64,000 nt of DNA from Leekyejoonella antrihumi (GCF_007845645.1 NZ_VCQV01000011.1:62001-126000), one strand, 5' to 3'; positions 30,291-38,622 are shown, counted from the stretch's first letter. Numbers and translations: made by a program. The notes: generated from the letters alone by a model not told the origin.

Positions 30291-32006
30291 ATGGGTGCGC
30301 AGACGAACGGACGAAGCCGCTGGGAGCAGCGGTATGCCGAGGCCGAGGCGAAGGGACGCGTCCGCGACGCGGACTTCACCACACTGTCCGGGATGAGCGT
30401 CGACCCGGTCTACGGCCCGGCGGACGGCGGTGACACCCCGGAGAACGTCGGCTGGCCCGGCGAGTTCCCCTACACCCGCGGCCTCTACGCCACCGGCTAT
30501 CGCGGGCGCCCCTGGACCATCAGGCAGTTCGCCGGTTTCGGCAACGCGGTCCAGACCAACGAGCGCTACAAGATGATCCTCGAGCGCGGCGGCGGTGGCC
30601 TCTCGGTCGCGTTCGACATGCCGACGCTGATGGGCCGTGACTCCGATGACGCGCTGAGCCTGGGCGAGGTCGGCCACTGCGGCGTGGCGATCGACTCCGC
30701 GGCCGACATGGAGGTGCTCTTCGACGGTATCCCGCTCGACGAGGTCACCACCTCGATGACGATCAGCGGGCCGGCGGTGCCTGCCTTCTGCATGTACCTC
30801 GTGGCCGCCGAACGGCAGGGTGTGGACATCACGAAGCTGAACGGCACGCTGCAGACCGACATCTTCAAGGAGTACATCGCCCAGAAGGAGTGGCTCTTCG
30901 CACCCGCGCCGCACCTGCGTCTCATCGGTGACCTGATGGAGTACACCTCCAGCAAGATCAAGGCCTACAAGCCGCTGTCGGTCTCCGGTTACCACATCCG
31001 CGAAGCCGGGTCGACCGCCGCGCAGGAGTTGGCCTTCACGCTGGCTGACGGCTTCGGGTATGTCGAGCTGGGCCTGTCCCGGGGCATGGACGTCGACGCG
31101 TTCGCGCCCGGCCTGTCCTTCTTCTTCGACAGCCACCTGGACTTCTTCGAAGAGATCGCGAAGTTCCGCGCCGCCCGGCGGATCTGGGCAAAGTGGATGC
31201 GAGACGTCTATGGCGCGACGACGGAGAAGGCGCAGTGGCTGCGCTTCCACACCCAGACGGCCGGTGTCTCGTTGACGGCGCAGCAGCCGATGAACAACGT
31301 CGTGCGGACGGCCGTCGAGGCGCTCGCCGCAGTCCTCGGAGGCACCAACTCACTGCATACGAACGCCCTGGATGAAACCCTCGCCCTCCCGAGCGACCAG
31401 TCGGCCGAGGTCGCGCTGCGCACGCAGCAGGTGATCATGGAGGAGACCGGGGTGGTCAACGTCGCCGACCCGCTCGGTGGGTCCTACTACGTCGAGGAGC
31501 TCACCAACAAGATCGAGGCCGAGGCCGAGGCGATCTTCGACAAGATCCGGAGTATGGGCGAGTTGGACAGGGACCGCGATGCGGACGGCGCCATCCAGCA
31601 CGAGATCGGGCCGATCACGTCGGGTCTGCTGCGGGGGATCGAGGACGGCTGGTTCATGTCCGAGATCGCCGAGGCGGCCTTCGTCTATCAGACCGCGCTC
31701 GAGAAGGGTGACAAGAAGGTCGTCGGCGTCAACTGCCACACCGACTCGCTCGCTAGTGAGCTGGAGATCCTGCGGGTCTCGCACGAGGTCGAGGTCGAGC
31801 AGGTGCGGGCGCTGGACGAGCGCAAGGCGGGCCGCGACGCGGCACGAGTGACCTCCACGATCGACGAGATGGTGCGGGTGGCACGCGGCGACGGCAACCT
31901 CATCGAGCCGATGCTCGAGGCCGTGCGCGCCGAGGCGACGATGGGCGAGATCTGCAACGCACTACGCGAGGTCTGGGGCATCTATCGCGAACCGGCTCGC
32001 TTCTGA
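30291..32006 (+). CDS. icmA: Isobutyryl-CoA mutase large subunit (B12-dependent acyl-CoA mutase)
   Basis: 571-residue substrate-binding subunit that interconverts isobutyryl-CoA and n-butyryl-CoA using adenosylcobalamin. It lacks the cobalamin-binding domain, which must come from a separate small subunit not seen here. Phe80 (TIRQFAGFG) and Gln198 (KEYIAQKEW) replace the Tyr89 and Arg207 of methylmalonyl-CoA mutase, and this pair is the published mark of isobutyryl-CoA mutase. GLSVAFDMPTLMGRDSDD and SVSGYHIREAGSTAAQELA are also typical. The ATG is followed by no alternative start and is preceded by a leaderless-type promoter inside a MarR-like operator. Generic annotation would call it methylmalonyl-CoA mutase. 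Confidence 0.92.
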   Translation: MGAQTNGRSRWEQRYAEAEAKGRVRDADFTTLSGMSVDPVYGPADGGDTPENVGWPGEFPYTRGLYATGYRGRPWTIRQFAGFGNAVQTNERYKMILERGGGGLSVAFDMPTLMGRDSDDALSLGEVGHCGVAIDSAADMEVLFDGIPLDEVTTSMTISGPAVPAFCMYLVAAERQGVDITKLNGTLQTDIFKEYIAQKEWLFAPAPHLRLIGDLMEYTSSKIKAYKPLSVSGYHIREAGSTAAQELAFTLADGFGYVELGLSRGMDVDAFAPGLSFFFDSHLDFFEEIAKFRAARRIWAKWMRDVYGATTEKAQWLRFHTQTAGVSLTAQQPMNNVVRTAVEALAAVLGGTNSLHTNALDETLALPSDQSAEVALRTQQVIMEETGVVNVADPLGGSYYVEELTNKIEAEAEAIFDKIRSMGELDRDRDADGAIQHEIGPITSGLLRGIEDGWFMSEIAEAAFVYQTALEKGDKKVVGVNCHTDSLASELEILRVSHEVEVEQVRALDERKAGRDAARVTSTIDEMVRVARGDGNLIEPMLEAVRAEATMGEICNALREVWGIYREPARF

Positions 32007-32008
32007 GT

Positions 32009-32139
32009 AACCCCACGAAGTCTTCGCTCCGCAAGCTCCGCTCAGTACTTCGCGGGGACCCCGAGCAACCCCACGAAGTCTTCGCTCCGCAAGCTCCGCT
32101 CAGTACTTCGCGGGGACCCCGAGCAACCCCACGAAGTAC
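32009..32139. repeat. Tandem 58-bp intergenic repeat
   Basis: Two exact 58-base units (32009-32066 and 32067-32124) and 15 bases of a third. Each unit starts AACCCCACGAAGTCTTCGC and contains ACTTCGCGGGG near its end, so the ends of a unit can pair (CCCCACGAAGT with ACTTCGCGGGG, one mismatch). A diverged relative follows the next gene at 33144-33198. It may act as a transcription terminator for icmA. Confidence 0.85.
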
Positions 32140-32192
32140 GAGCCGCAGCCATGGTTGTGGTGATGCTGGTGTCGTACTCGGATGCGTATCGG

Positions 32193-32199
32193 TAAGAAT
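32193..32199 (+). promoter_or_regulatory. -10-like sequence before the thioredoxin-TPR gene
   Basis: TAAGAAT ends six bases before the ATG at 32206. There is no clear ribosome site, consistent with a leaderless transcript. Confidence 0.35.
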
Positions 32200-32205
32200 G
32201 GGCAC

Positions 32206-33138
32206 ATGACTGACAAGCCGTTGACCTCCGCAGCACTGCATGGCGCAGTGGACCTGTCCAGCCTCGCCCGGCCGGCCGCCGGTGCCGGCGCCTCCGCCGG
32301 GCCCGCCGGCGGCGGTGACCAGCTGGTCCGCGAGGTCGACGATGTGACGTTCGGCGATGCCGTGCAGCAGTCGACCCAGGTGCCGGTGATCTTCGCCGTT
32401 TGGTCGGGCAGCCGTCCCGCCAGCAAGGACCACGTCGACCTCCTGGCCAAGGTGGTGCGCTCCTATGCCGGCCGCGTCGTCCTCGCCACCGCGGACATCG
32501 ACCGGGCCATGCAGATCCGACAGGCCCTGCAGGTCCAGGAGGTCCCCATGGTCCTCGCCCTGCTGCAGGGGCAGCCGCTGCCGTTGTATGCCGGTGACCA
32601 GTCGGAGGAGGCGGTGCGGCAGGTGGTCGACAAGGTTCTCGAGGCCGCCGCGGCCAACGGGGTGACCGGCACTGTCGCCGCGGGCGACGAGGGCACAGGC
32701 GATGCGCCCGAGGCCGAGCCGGAGATGCCCCTGCTGCACCGGCAGGCCTACGACGCCATCGAGGCCGGCGACTACGGCGCCGCGGTCACTGCCTATGAGC
32801 AGGCGCTCGTGGAGAACCCGAATGACCAGGATGCGCGTCTCGGGCTCGGCCAGGTGCAGCTGCTCGAGCGCACCGACGGCGTCGACCTGGCGCAGGCCCG
32901 CGCCGCCGCCGCGGATGCGCCCACCGATGTCGCCAAGCAGGCAATGGTCGCCGACCTCGATGTGCTCGGCGGGCATGTCGAAGACGCCTTCCAGCGGTTG
33001 ATCGAGCTGGTCCGGGCGACCACCGAGGAGGAGCGCAATGCCGCTCGCGAGCACCTGGTGGGTCTCTTCGACGTCGTCGGAGTCAGCGATCCGCGGGTCA
33101 AGACGGCGCGCAGAGCCCTGATGTCTGCCCTCTACTGA
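32206..33138 (+). CDS. Thioredoxin-fold/TPR protein of the YbbN (CnoX) type, redox inactive
   Basis: 310 residues. Residues 45-155 form a thioredoxin fold, but the active-site segment reads VWSGSRPASKDH with no cysteine, so it cannot do disulfide chemistry. Residues 175-310 hold tetratricopeptide helices (YDAIEAGDYGAAVTAYEQAL, NPNDQDARLGLGQVQLLE). In E. coli the YbbN/CnoX relative is a chaperone that hands clients to GroEL or DnaK. M. tuberculosis has a similar gene (Rv1324) beside the thiolase and glgB region. The N-terminus is rich in Ala and Gly. Confidence 0.85.
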   Translation: MTDKPLTSAALHGAVDLSSLARPAAGAGASAGPAGGGDQLVREVDDVTFGDAVQQSTQVPVIFAVWSGSRPASKDHVDLLAKVVRSYAGRVVLATADIDRAMQIRQALQVQEVPMVLALLQGQPLPLYAGDQSEEAVRQVVDKVLEAAAANGVTGTVAAGDEGTGDAPEAEPEMPLLHRQAYDAIEAGDYGAAVTAYEQALVENPNDQDARLGLGQVQLLERTDGVDLAQARAAAADAPTDVAKQAMVADLDVLGGHVEDAFQRLIELVRATTEEERNAAREHLVGLFDVVGVSDPRVKTARRALMSALY

Positions 33139-33143
33139 CCCAT

Positions 33144-33198
33144 CCCAACGAAGTTCTTCGCTCGCGAGCGCGCTCCGATACTTCGCGGGGACCCCGAG
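33144..33198. repeat. Diverged relative of the 58-bp repeat
   Basis: It starts CCCAACGAAGTTCTTCGCTC and ends ACTTCGCGGGGACCCCGAG, matching the repeat at 32009-32139 in its outer parts. The ends can form a stem. It lies between the thioredoxin-TPR gene and the first esterase gene. Confidence 0.65.
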
Positions 33199-33210
33199 GG
33201 AGGGCTCTGG

Positions 33211-34215
33211 ATGCGGTTACGGCTGTGCGATCCCGACCGCAGCCTGCGGTCGGTCGTGCTGGACAGCGACGGGCACACCGGTCGCTGTCAGTGGCGAGCC
33301 GGCTGGTGGTCGTGCGACCTCGGCCGGCTGCCCGTGCGGCGACTGGAGTATCGCTTCGCGGTGACACGCGCCGACGGGCGAACGTCGAGCGAGCTGGACC
33401 CGTTATGCACGAACGTCGTCGACACGGCCTACGGACGTAAGTCGGTCTGGCAGCGAGCGGACTACGACCCGCCCACCTGGCTGGCCGCTCCGGGGGTGCC
33501 CGGGCGCCTTAAGCACCTGGAGCTGCCCAGCGCCCTGACCGGAACCCTCCCGGTCGACCTGTGGGTCCCGCATGGTCTGCGCCGACGGACCGCCGCACCG
33601 CTGCTGTGGTGCCACGACGGCCCCGAGTACGCACAGCGGGCGGCCCTGCTGCAGTGGGCCGCCGCACACATCGAGTCCGGCGACCTGCCACCCTTCCGAG
33701 TGGCGCTGGCGGGCGTCCGCAGCCGGATGCAGTGGTACTCCGCGTCGCCTCGTTATCTACGTTCGGTGGGGCTGGCGCTCGACACGCTTCACGAGCGGTA
33801 TGCGGTGCGGGCGCCCGTGGCCGTGATGGGCGCGAGCCTCGGGGGGCTCACCTCACTGCTGGTCGGCCTGGGCGACGTGCGCGTGGGCGCCGTGCTGAGC
33901 CAGTCCGGCTCGTTCTTCGACCCGATGCTCGACCAGGATGAGTCGCAGTTTCGGTGGTTCGGCCGGATCGCCGCTGCCGTCCGCGCCGTGCGCGAGGCCG
34001 AGTCCACCGACCGGCCGCTGCACATCGGGATGACGGTCGGCAGGGGCGAAGGAAACCGCGCCGACAATGACGCGATGGCGGCCGACCTGCGTCGGCTCGG
34101 ACACGACGTGACCCTTCGGCACATCCCCGACCTGCACAACTACGTGGCGTGGCGAGACAGCCTGAATCCGATCTGGCCGAAACTCCTGCAGACCTGCTGG
34201 AGTGAGACAAGATAA
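33211..34215 (+). CDS. Esterase-D/enterochelin-esterase-like alpha/beta hydrolase
   Basis: 334-residue protein. Residues 1-100 resemble the beta-sandwich that precedes enterochelin-esterase-type hydrolases (YRFAVTRADGRTSSELDP). Residues 105-330 are the esterase fold, with the nucleophile elbow GASLGGLTS and the final His in DLHNYVAWRDSL. GGAGGG lies six bases before the ATG. It is the first of three closely spaced genes, with a second esterase-fold gene and an ATP-grasp gene behind it. The substrate is unknown. Confidence 0.82.
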   Translation: MRLRLCDPDRSLRSVVLDSDGHTGRCQWRAGWWSCDLGRLPVRRLEYRFAVTRADGRTSSELDPLCTNVVDTAYGRKSVWQRADYDPPTWLAAPGVPGRLKHLELPSALTGTLPVDLWVPHGLRRRTAAPLLWCHDGPEYAQRAALLQWAAAHIESGDLPPFRVALAGVRSRMQWYSASPRYLRSVGLALDTLHERYAVRAPVAVMGASLGGLTSLLVGLGDVRVGAVLSQSGSFFDPMLDQDESQFRWFGRIAAAVRAVREAESTDRPLHIGMTVGRGEGNRADNDAMAADLRRLGHDVTLRHIPDLHNYVAWRDSLNPIWPKLLQTCWSETR

Positions 34216-34219
34216 GGGT

Positions 34220-34969
34220 GTGAGCGGTCAGCGTGTCGAGCTGAAAGTGCCCGGACGGGAAATGTCTCTGGGCGCCATTCGTTACGGCCACTGGGGAAGG
34301 CCGGTGCTGGTCTTTCCCAGCGAGGCGGGGCGGGCGGAGGACTTCGCCGCCAATGGCATGGTCGGGGCCGTGCAGGGACTCGTCGATGCGGGCCGCGTCA
34401 GCTTCTTCTGCGTCGACTCCGCAGACCGGTGGACCTGGTCGGACAACGGCAAGCCGACCGAGGACCGCGCGCACGGCCACCAGGTTTACACGGCGTGGTT
34501 GGAGCAGGCGGTCATCCCCTGGATCAATGACGAGCTCGGCGGTGAGCACCACGACCTGGCAACCCTCGGGGTCTCGATGGGCGCCTATCACGCGGTGCAC
34601 TTCTCCCTCACGCACGCGCACCTGGCGCCGCTGGCGATCGGGCTGTCCGGCAACTACGACGTGACGACCTGGCACGGCTGGGGGGAGCAGGGCGACGCGA
34701 CCTACTTCGCCAACCCCACCGCATACATCTCGGGTATGCAAGGTGAGCACCTCGCGTGGCTCCGGAGCCACGTCAGTGTGCTGCTCGTCGTCGGGCAAGG
34801 ACCGTTCGAATACGAACCCACCGGATCTTTGCCATCCTCCACGGCGTTCGCGGAGCTACTGGCGCACAAGGGGATTCCACATCAGCTGGACCTGTGGGGG
34901 AGTGACAGCGCGCACGACTGGCCATGGTGGCAGCGACAGCTGGCGCACCACCTACCGAGATTCTGTTGA
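34220..34969 (+). CDS. Second esterase-fold protein (COG4947-like)
   Basis: 249-residue alpha/beta hydrolase. The nucleophile elbow is GVSMGAYHAVHF and the catalytic His is in SDSAHDWPWWQ. The start of the fold (GRPVLVFPSEAGRAEDF) fits the COG4947 group, found next to ATP-grasp genes in other actinobacteria as far as I recall. I chose the GTG at 34220, four bases after the preceding stop; a GTG at 34202 would overlap that gene. No signal peptide is visible. The function is unknown. Confidence 0.78.
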   Translation: MSGQRVELKVPGREMSLGAIRYGHWGRPVLVFPSEAGRAEDFAANGMVGAVQGLVDAGRVSFFCVDSADRWTWSDNGKPTEDRAHGHQVYTAWLEQAVIPWINDELGGEHHDLATLGVSMGAYHAVHFSLTHAHLAPLAIGLSGNYDVTTWHGWGEQGDATYFANPTAYISGMQGEHLAWLRSHVSVLLVVGQGPFEYEPTGSLPSSTAFAELLAHKGIPHQLDLWGSDSAHDWPWWQRQLAHHLPRFC

Positions 34970-35002
34970 GGTCACAGGCCCGTTTATCGAAGGAGGATCG
35001 GC

Positions 35003-36241
35003 ATGGCAGAGCACCTGATCGGTTTGCTGCTGGGCGCGGAGGAGGACTGGCCGCGGGCCTTCGAGGAGCTCGTGCGTCGGGCCGGCCCCGTCACGGCACC
35101 GGACGGCAGCACCCACGTCGTCCGCACCGAACGGCTGGCGATCGCACCCTTCAACCTGCGTGAGAAGCCGCGCACCGACCTGGTGATCGATCGGCTGGCG
35201 CACTGGTACTACCATCCGCGGGAGTGGCTCAAGAAGGTCGCCCTGATGGACGACGTCTATCTGCTCAACAGCCCGTTCACCTTCCAGTCCATGGAGAAGC
35301 ACTCGGCCTACTGCGCAATGATGCGGCTCGGGATGCACGTTCCGGAGACCGTGCTGGTGCCCTACAAGAACCCGGTCGACAACGTTCGCTGGGCCTATAC
35401 GTCGGCGAAGTACAACCAGTCGTTCGACCTGGACACGATCGCCTCCGACGTCGGCTACCCGATGTTCATGAAGCCGTTCGACGGTGGCGCCTGGCGTGGG
35501 GTCTCGATGATTCGCAACGAGGCCGACCTACACCGCAGCTATGACGAGTCCGGTGAGATGCTCATGCACCTGCAGAAGGCAGTCGACGGATTTGAAGTGT
35601 TTGCAAGGGCGCTCACTATTGGTCCGGAGACGATGGTGATGAAGTTCCGGCCGGACGAACCAATGCACGATCGCTACGAGGTGGCATACGACTTCCTGAC
35701 CCCGCAGATGGGGCAGGAGACGCGCACGATCGCGCAGACGGTGAACGCCTTCTTCCGGTGGGAGTTCAACAGCTGCGAGATGCTCATCAAGGATGGTGTG
35801 GCGTATCCGATCGACTATGCCAATGCCTGCCCGGATGTCGCGATCACGTCGTTGCACTACTACTTCCCCTGGGCGATGAAGTCGCTGGTCAAGTGGTCCA
35901 TCTTCTGCTGTGTCACGGGGCGCTCCGCCCAGACGCAGGTCAACACCGCGCCGTGGTTCCAGATCGCCGACCGCGACATGGACTACCAGGCCAAGCTTCA
36001 GGCGTACCAGCGACTTTCGGATCAGTATTTCGACACTGCGCGCTACCGAGAGTTTGTCGAGACCTCTCTGCCGCACGTCGACGAGCTGGTGCTCGACTGG
36101 GTGCTCTCGGACGACTTCGACAACCTGCTGGTGGACACGGTCAAGGCGACGTACCCCGAGCACGAGCACGAGCGGTTCCTCGCACACTTCCGCGGACTGA
36201 CCGGACTCTGGGCCAAGGACGAGGCGCTCGTCCTCGGCTGA
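35003..36241 (+). CDS. ATP-grasp family ligase-like protein
   Basis: 412-residue protein of the ATP-grasp superfamily. Visible elements are the ATP-binding lysine strand YPMFMKPFDGGAWRGVSMI and the C-terminal acidic/Asn metal site in CEMLIKDGVAYPIDYANACP. The N-terminal 90 residues look like the pre-ATP-grasp domain. A very good ribosome site (GAAGGAGG) lies six bases before the ATG. Such enzymes join a carboxylate to an amine or thiol through an acyl phosphate. Together with the two esterase-fold genes it suggests a small biosynthetic or modification operon with an unknown product. Confidence 0.82.
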   Translation: MAEHLIGLLLGAEEDWPRAFEELVRRAGPVTAPDGSTHVVRTERLAIAPFNLREKPRTDLVIDRLAHWYYHPREWLKKVALMDDVYLLNSPFTFQSMEKHSAYCAMMRLGMHVPETVLVPYKNPVDNVRWAYTSAKYNQSFDLDTIASDVGYPMFMKPFDGGAWRGVSMIRNEADLHRSYDESGEMLMHLQKAVDGFEVFARALTIGPETMVMKFRPDEPMHDRYEVAYDFLTPQMGQETRTIAQTVNAFFRWEFNSCEMLIKDGVAYPIDYANACPDVAITSLHYYFPWAMKSLVKWSIFCCVTGRSAQTQVNTAPWFQIADRDMDYQAKLQAYQRLSDQYFDTARYREFVETSLPHVDELVLDWVLSDDFDNLLVDTVKATYPEHEHERFLAHFRGLTGLWAKDEALVLG

Positions 36242-36366
36242 GCGCGCACGGCCCGTCCGGTGGACAGGAGTCGGCGGCGCCCGCTGACTCCACTGCCGCG
36301 AGAATTCGGGCGGACCGCGAATCACGCTACCTCGAGTCCTGTTGGTGGGCGCCCAGGCGCACCTGA

Positions 36367-36942
36367 TCAGGAGTCGGCCAGGTCCGCCGTGTCGACGAGG
36401 GCCTCGTTCAGGTTGCGCAGGACTCTGGTGATCGTCTGGGCGACGCTCATCGACGTGGTATCCAGCCAGAGTCCGACGCGGGACGTGTGCTCCTCGACGG
36501 TGTGCCACAGGTCCTCGACAGTGATCCCGTCGCGGTAGGCGTTCTTCCGGCGCTGCGCATCGCGGTCATAGATCGTGTCGATGCTTGGATGCAGCACGAC
36601 CAGATGGACCGGCTCAGGGGCAGCGATCTCGAGGAAGTCGTCCAGGTAGTCGCCGAAGATGTTGTCGGCGACTACTGCGTCGAAGCCGGCCGTCCGGTAG
36701 ACGTCGGCCAGGGTGAGCGCACCGGCATACCGGAGGAACAGTTGCTCGATGGCGCCGACCGTTGCCGGCTCGGTGATCAGGTCCTTGCCACTCACCACCG
36801 TGTTGCCGATCAGGTCGCCGTCGATGAAGACTGCCTTGCTGAGTGCCTCTGCAAGAGCGAGACCCACGGTTGACTTGCCGGCAGCCTGAGCGCCGGTGAT
36901 GACGAAGAGGCGACCGGGTGAAGGGGCGTCGGGGGCAGTCAT
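36367..36942 (-). CDS. P-loop kinase-like ATPase (AAA_33 type)
   Basis: 191-residue protein with a P-loop ITGAQAAGKSTVG near the N-terminus, then FIDGDLIGNTVVSG and the strand VHLVVLHPSIDTIYDRDAQR. The layout resembles small zeta-toxin/chloramphenicol-phosphotransferase-like kinases (AAA_33). The ATG at 36942 lies seven bases after a minus-strand -10 hexamer TACCGT (36955-36950), which argues for it over the GTG at 36951. No antitoxin-like gene is adjacent. The substrate is unknown. Confidence 0.78.
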   Translation of the reverse strand: MTAPDAPSPGRLFVITGAQAAGKSTVGLALAEALSKAVFIDGDLIGNTVVSGKDLITEPATVGAIEQLFLRYAGALTLADVYRTAGFDAVVADNIFGDYLDDFLEIAAPEPVHLVVLHPSIDTIYDRDAQRRKNAYRDGITVEDLWHTVEEHTSRVGLWLDTTSMSVAQTITRVLRNLNEALVDTADLADS

Positions 36943-36949
36943 GGCGCCC

Positions 36950-36955
36950 ACGGTA
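36950..36955 (-). promoter_or_regulatory. -10 hexamer before the P-loop kinase-like gene
   Basis: On the minus strand, TACCGT ends seven bases before the ATG at 36942. It fits the leaderless pattern of the window. Confidence 0.4.
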
Positions 36956-36975
36956 GCCCAACCGGACGTGCTCGC

Positions 36976-38622
36976 TCAGTCGGTCGCCCCGAGCGCGGTG
37001 GACACGATGTCGCGCGCCTCCTGTTGGACCGTGGCCAAGTGATCCGTGCCGAGGAACGACTCTGCGTAGATCTTGTAGACGTCCTCGGTGCCCGAGGGAC
37101 GGGCGGCGAACCACGAGTTCTCCGTGGTCACCTTCAGGCCACCGATTGCTGCGCTGTTACCTGGAGCCGTGGTCAGCTTGGCCGTGATCGGCTCACCCGC
37201 AAGCGTGTCAGAGGTGACGTCGCCCGGCTCGAGGGCCGCGAGCTTGGCCTTCTGCGCACGGTTCGCGGGTGCATCGACGCGGGCGTATGCCGGGGAGCCA
37301 TGTTCCCCCGTCAGCATGGCGTAGTGCTCGCTCGGTGTCTTGCCCGTGACCGCGAGGATCTCAGAGGCAAGCAGTGCCAACAGGATTCCATCCTTGTCCG
37401 TCGTCCAGACTGAGCCATCCAGGCGCAGGAACGATGCACCGGCGGACTCTTCGCCGCCGAATCCGACACTCCCGTCGAGCAGTCCGGGCACGAACCACTT
37501 GAAGCCGACCGGGACCTCCCACAACGTGGCACCGATCGAGTCCACGACGCGGTCGATCATCGACGAGGATACGAGGGTCTTGCCCACGCGCCGAGAGGAC
37601 CAGCCCGGACGGGCACCACCGTAGAGGTATTGGATTGCTGCGGCAAGATAGTGGTTGGGATTCATCAGGCCGGCGTCCGGCGTCACGATGCCGTGCCGGT
37701 CCGAGTCCGCGTCGTTACCGGTGGCCACGTCGAACTCGTTGCGTCGCTCGATGAGCGACGCCATGGCCGAGGGAGACGAGCAGTCCATCCGGATCTTCTC
37801 GTCCCAGTCCAGCGTCATGAACCGCCAGGTCGGGTCGACGAGGGGATTCACCACCGTCAGGTCCAGCCCATGCCGGTCGGCTATCTCTCCCCAGTAGGCA
37901 ACGGACGCTCCGCCAAGGGGATCGGCGCCGATGCGAACGCCGGCGCCCTTGATCCGCGCAAGGTCGACAACGTTCGGCAGGTCGTCGACGTAGGTCCCGA
38001 GGAAGTCGTAGGACGAGACCTGCGCCCGTGCTCGGGCGAACGGGATGCGCTGCACGCCCTTCAGTCCGGCGCGCAGGTAGTCGTTGGCGGCGGCGGCGAT
38101 CAGCTTGGTCGCATCGCTGTCCGCGGGACCGCCGTGCGGCGGGTTGTACTTGAAGCCACCGTCGGCCGGAGGGTTGTGCGACGGCGTGACGACGATGCCA
38201 TCGGCCAGGCCGCTGCCGCTTGTTCGACCCGCATTCGCGCGCAGGATGGCGTGGGAGACCGCAGGTGTGGGGGTGTATCCATCCCGCGAGTCGACGCGCA
38301 CGTCGACCTCGCCCGCGGCAAGCACCTCGAGCGCGGTCGCCCACGCCGGCTCGGACAGCCCGTGGGTGTCTCGCCCGATGAACAGCGGCCCATTCGTGCC
38401 CTGGGAGCGTCGGTAGTCCACGATGGCCTGGGTCGTCGCGAGGATGTGGTCCTCGTTGAATGCGGCTTTCAGAGATGAACCACGATGTCCCGATGTCCCG
38501 AAGACCACCTGCTGGTCAATGTTTTCGGGGTCCGGGCGAAGCGTGTAGTAGGCCGTGATCAGGTGCGAGATGTCTACCAGGTCGGCCGCTGTTGCGACGG
38601 TGCCGGCTCGTGACTCAGGCAT
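36976..38622 (-). CDS. pgm: Phosphoglucomutase (alpha-D-glucose-1,6-bisphosphate dependent)
   Basis: 548-residue enzyme that interconverts glucose 6-phosphate and glucose 1-phosphate. The phosphoserine loop is VVTPSHNPPADGGFKYNPPH, the metal loop GNDADSDRHGI, the sugar loop GFGGEESAGASF and the phosphate loop RPSGTEDVYKIYAESF. The ATG at 38622 lies inside the end of the preceding glycogen gene (eight-base overlap, ATGCCTGA) and has GGAGGA six bases upstream. It is the last gene of the treS-glgE operon and links glucan phosphorolysis to hexose phosphates. Confidence 0.95.
   Translation of the reverse strand: MPESRAGTVATAADLVDISHLITAYYTLRPDPENIDQQVVFGTSGHRGSSLKAAFNEDHILATTQAIVDYRRSQGTNGPLFIGRDTHGLSEPAWATALEVLAAGEVDVRVDSRDGYTPTPAVSHAILRANAGRTSGSGLADGIVVTPSHNPPADGGFKYNPPHGGPADSDATKLIAAAANDYLRAGLKGVQRIPFARARAQVSSYDFLGTYVDDLPNVVDLARIKGAGVRIGADPLGGASVAYWGEIADRHGLDLTVVNPLVDPTWRFMTLDWDEKIRMDCSSPSAMASLIERRNEFDVATGNDADSDRHGIVTPDAGLMNPNHYLAAAIQYLYGGARPGWSSRRVGKTLVSSSMIDRVVDSIGATLWEVPVGFKWFVPGLLDGSVGFGGEESAGASFLRLDGSVWTTDKDGILLALLASEILAVTGKTPSEHYAMLTGEHGSPAYARVDAPANRAQKAKLAALEPGDVTSDTLAGEPITAKLTTAPGNSAAIGGLKVTTENSWFAARPSGTEDVYKIYAESFLGTDHLATVQQEARDIVSTALGATD

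Noticed and set aside
30291-32006. Methylmalonyl-CoA mutase call
   Set aside because: Residues 80 and 198 are Phe and Gln, as in isobutyryl-CoA mutase, and the cobalamin domain of MutB is absent.
32009-32139. CRISPR-like array
   Set aside because: The units are directly abutting with no unique spacers, only two full copies exist, and no cas gene is near.
36367-36942. Zeta-toxin of a toxin-antitoxin pair
   Set aside because: The P-loop resembles zeta-type kinases, but no epsilon-like antitoxin gene is adjacent, so only a kinase-like call is supported.
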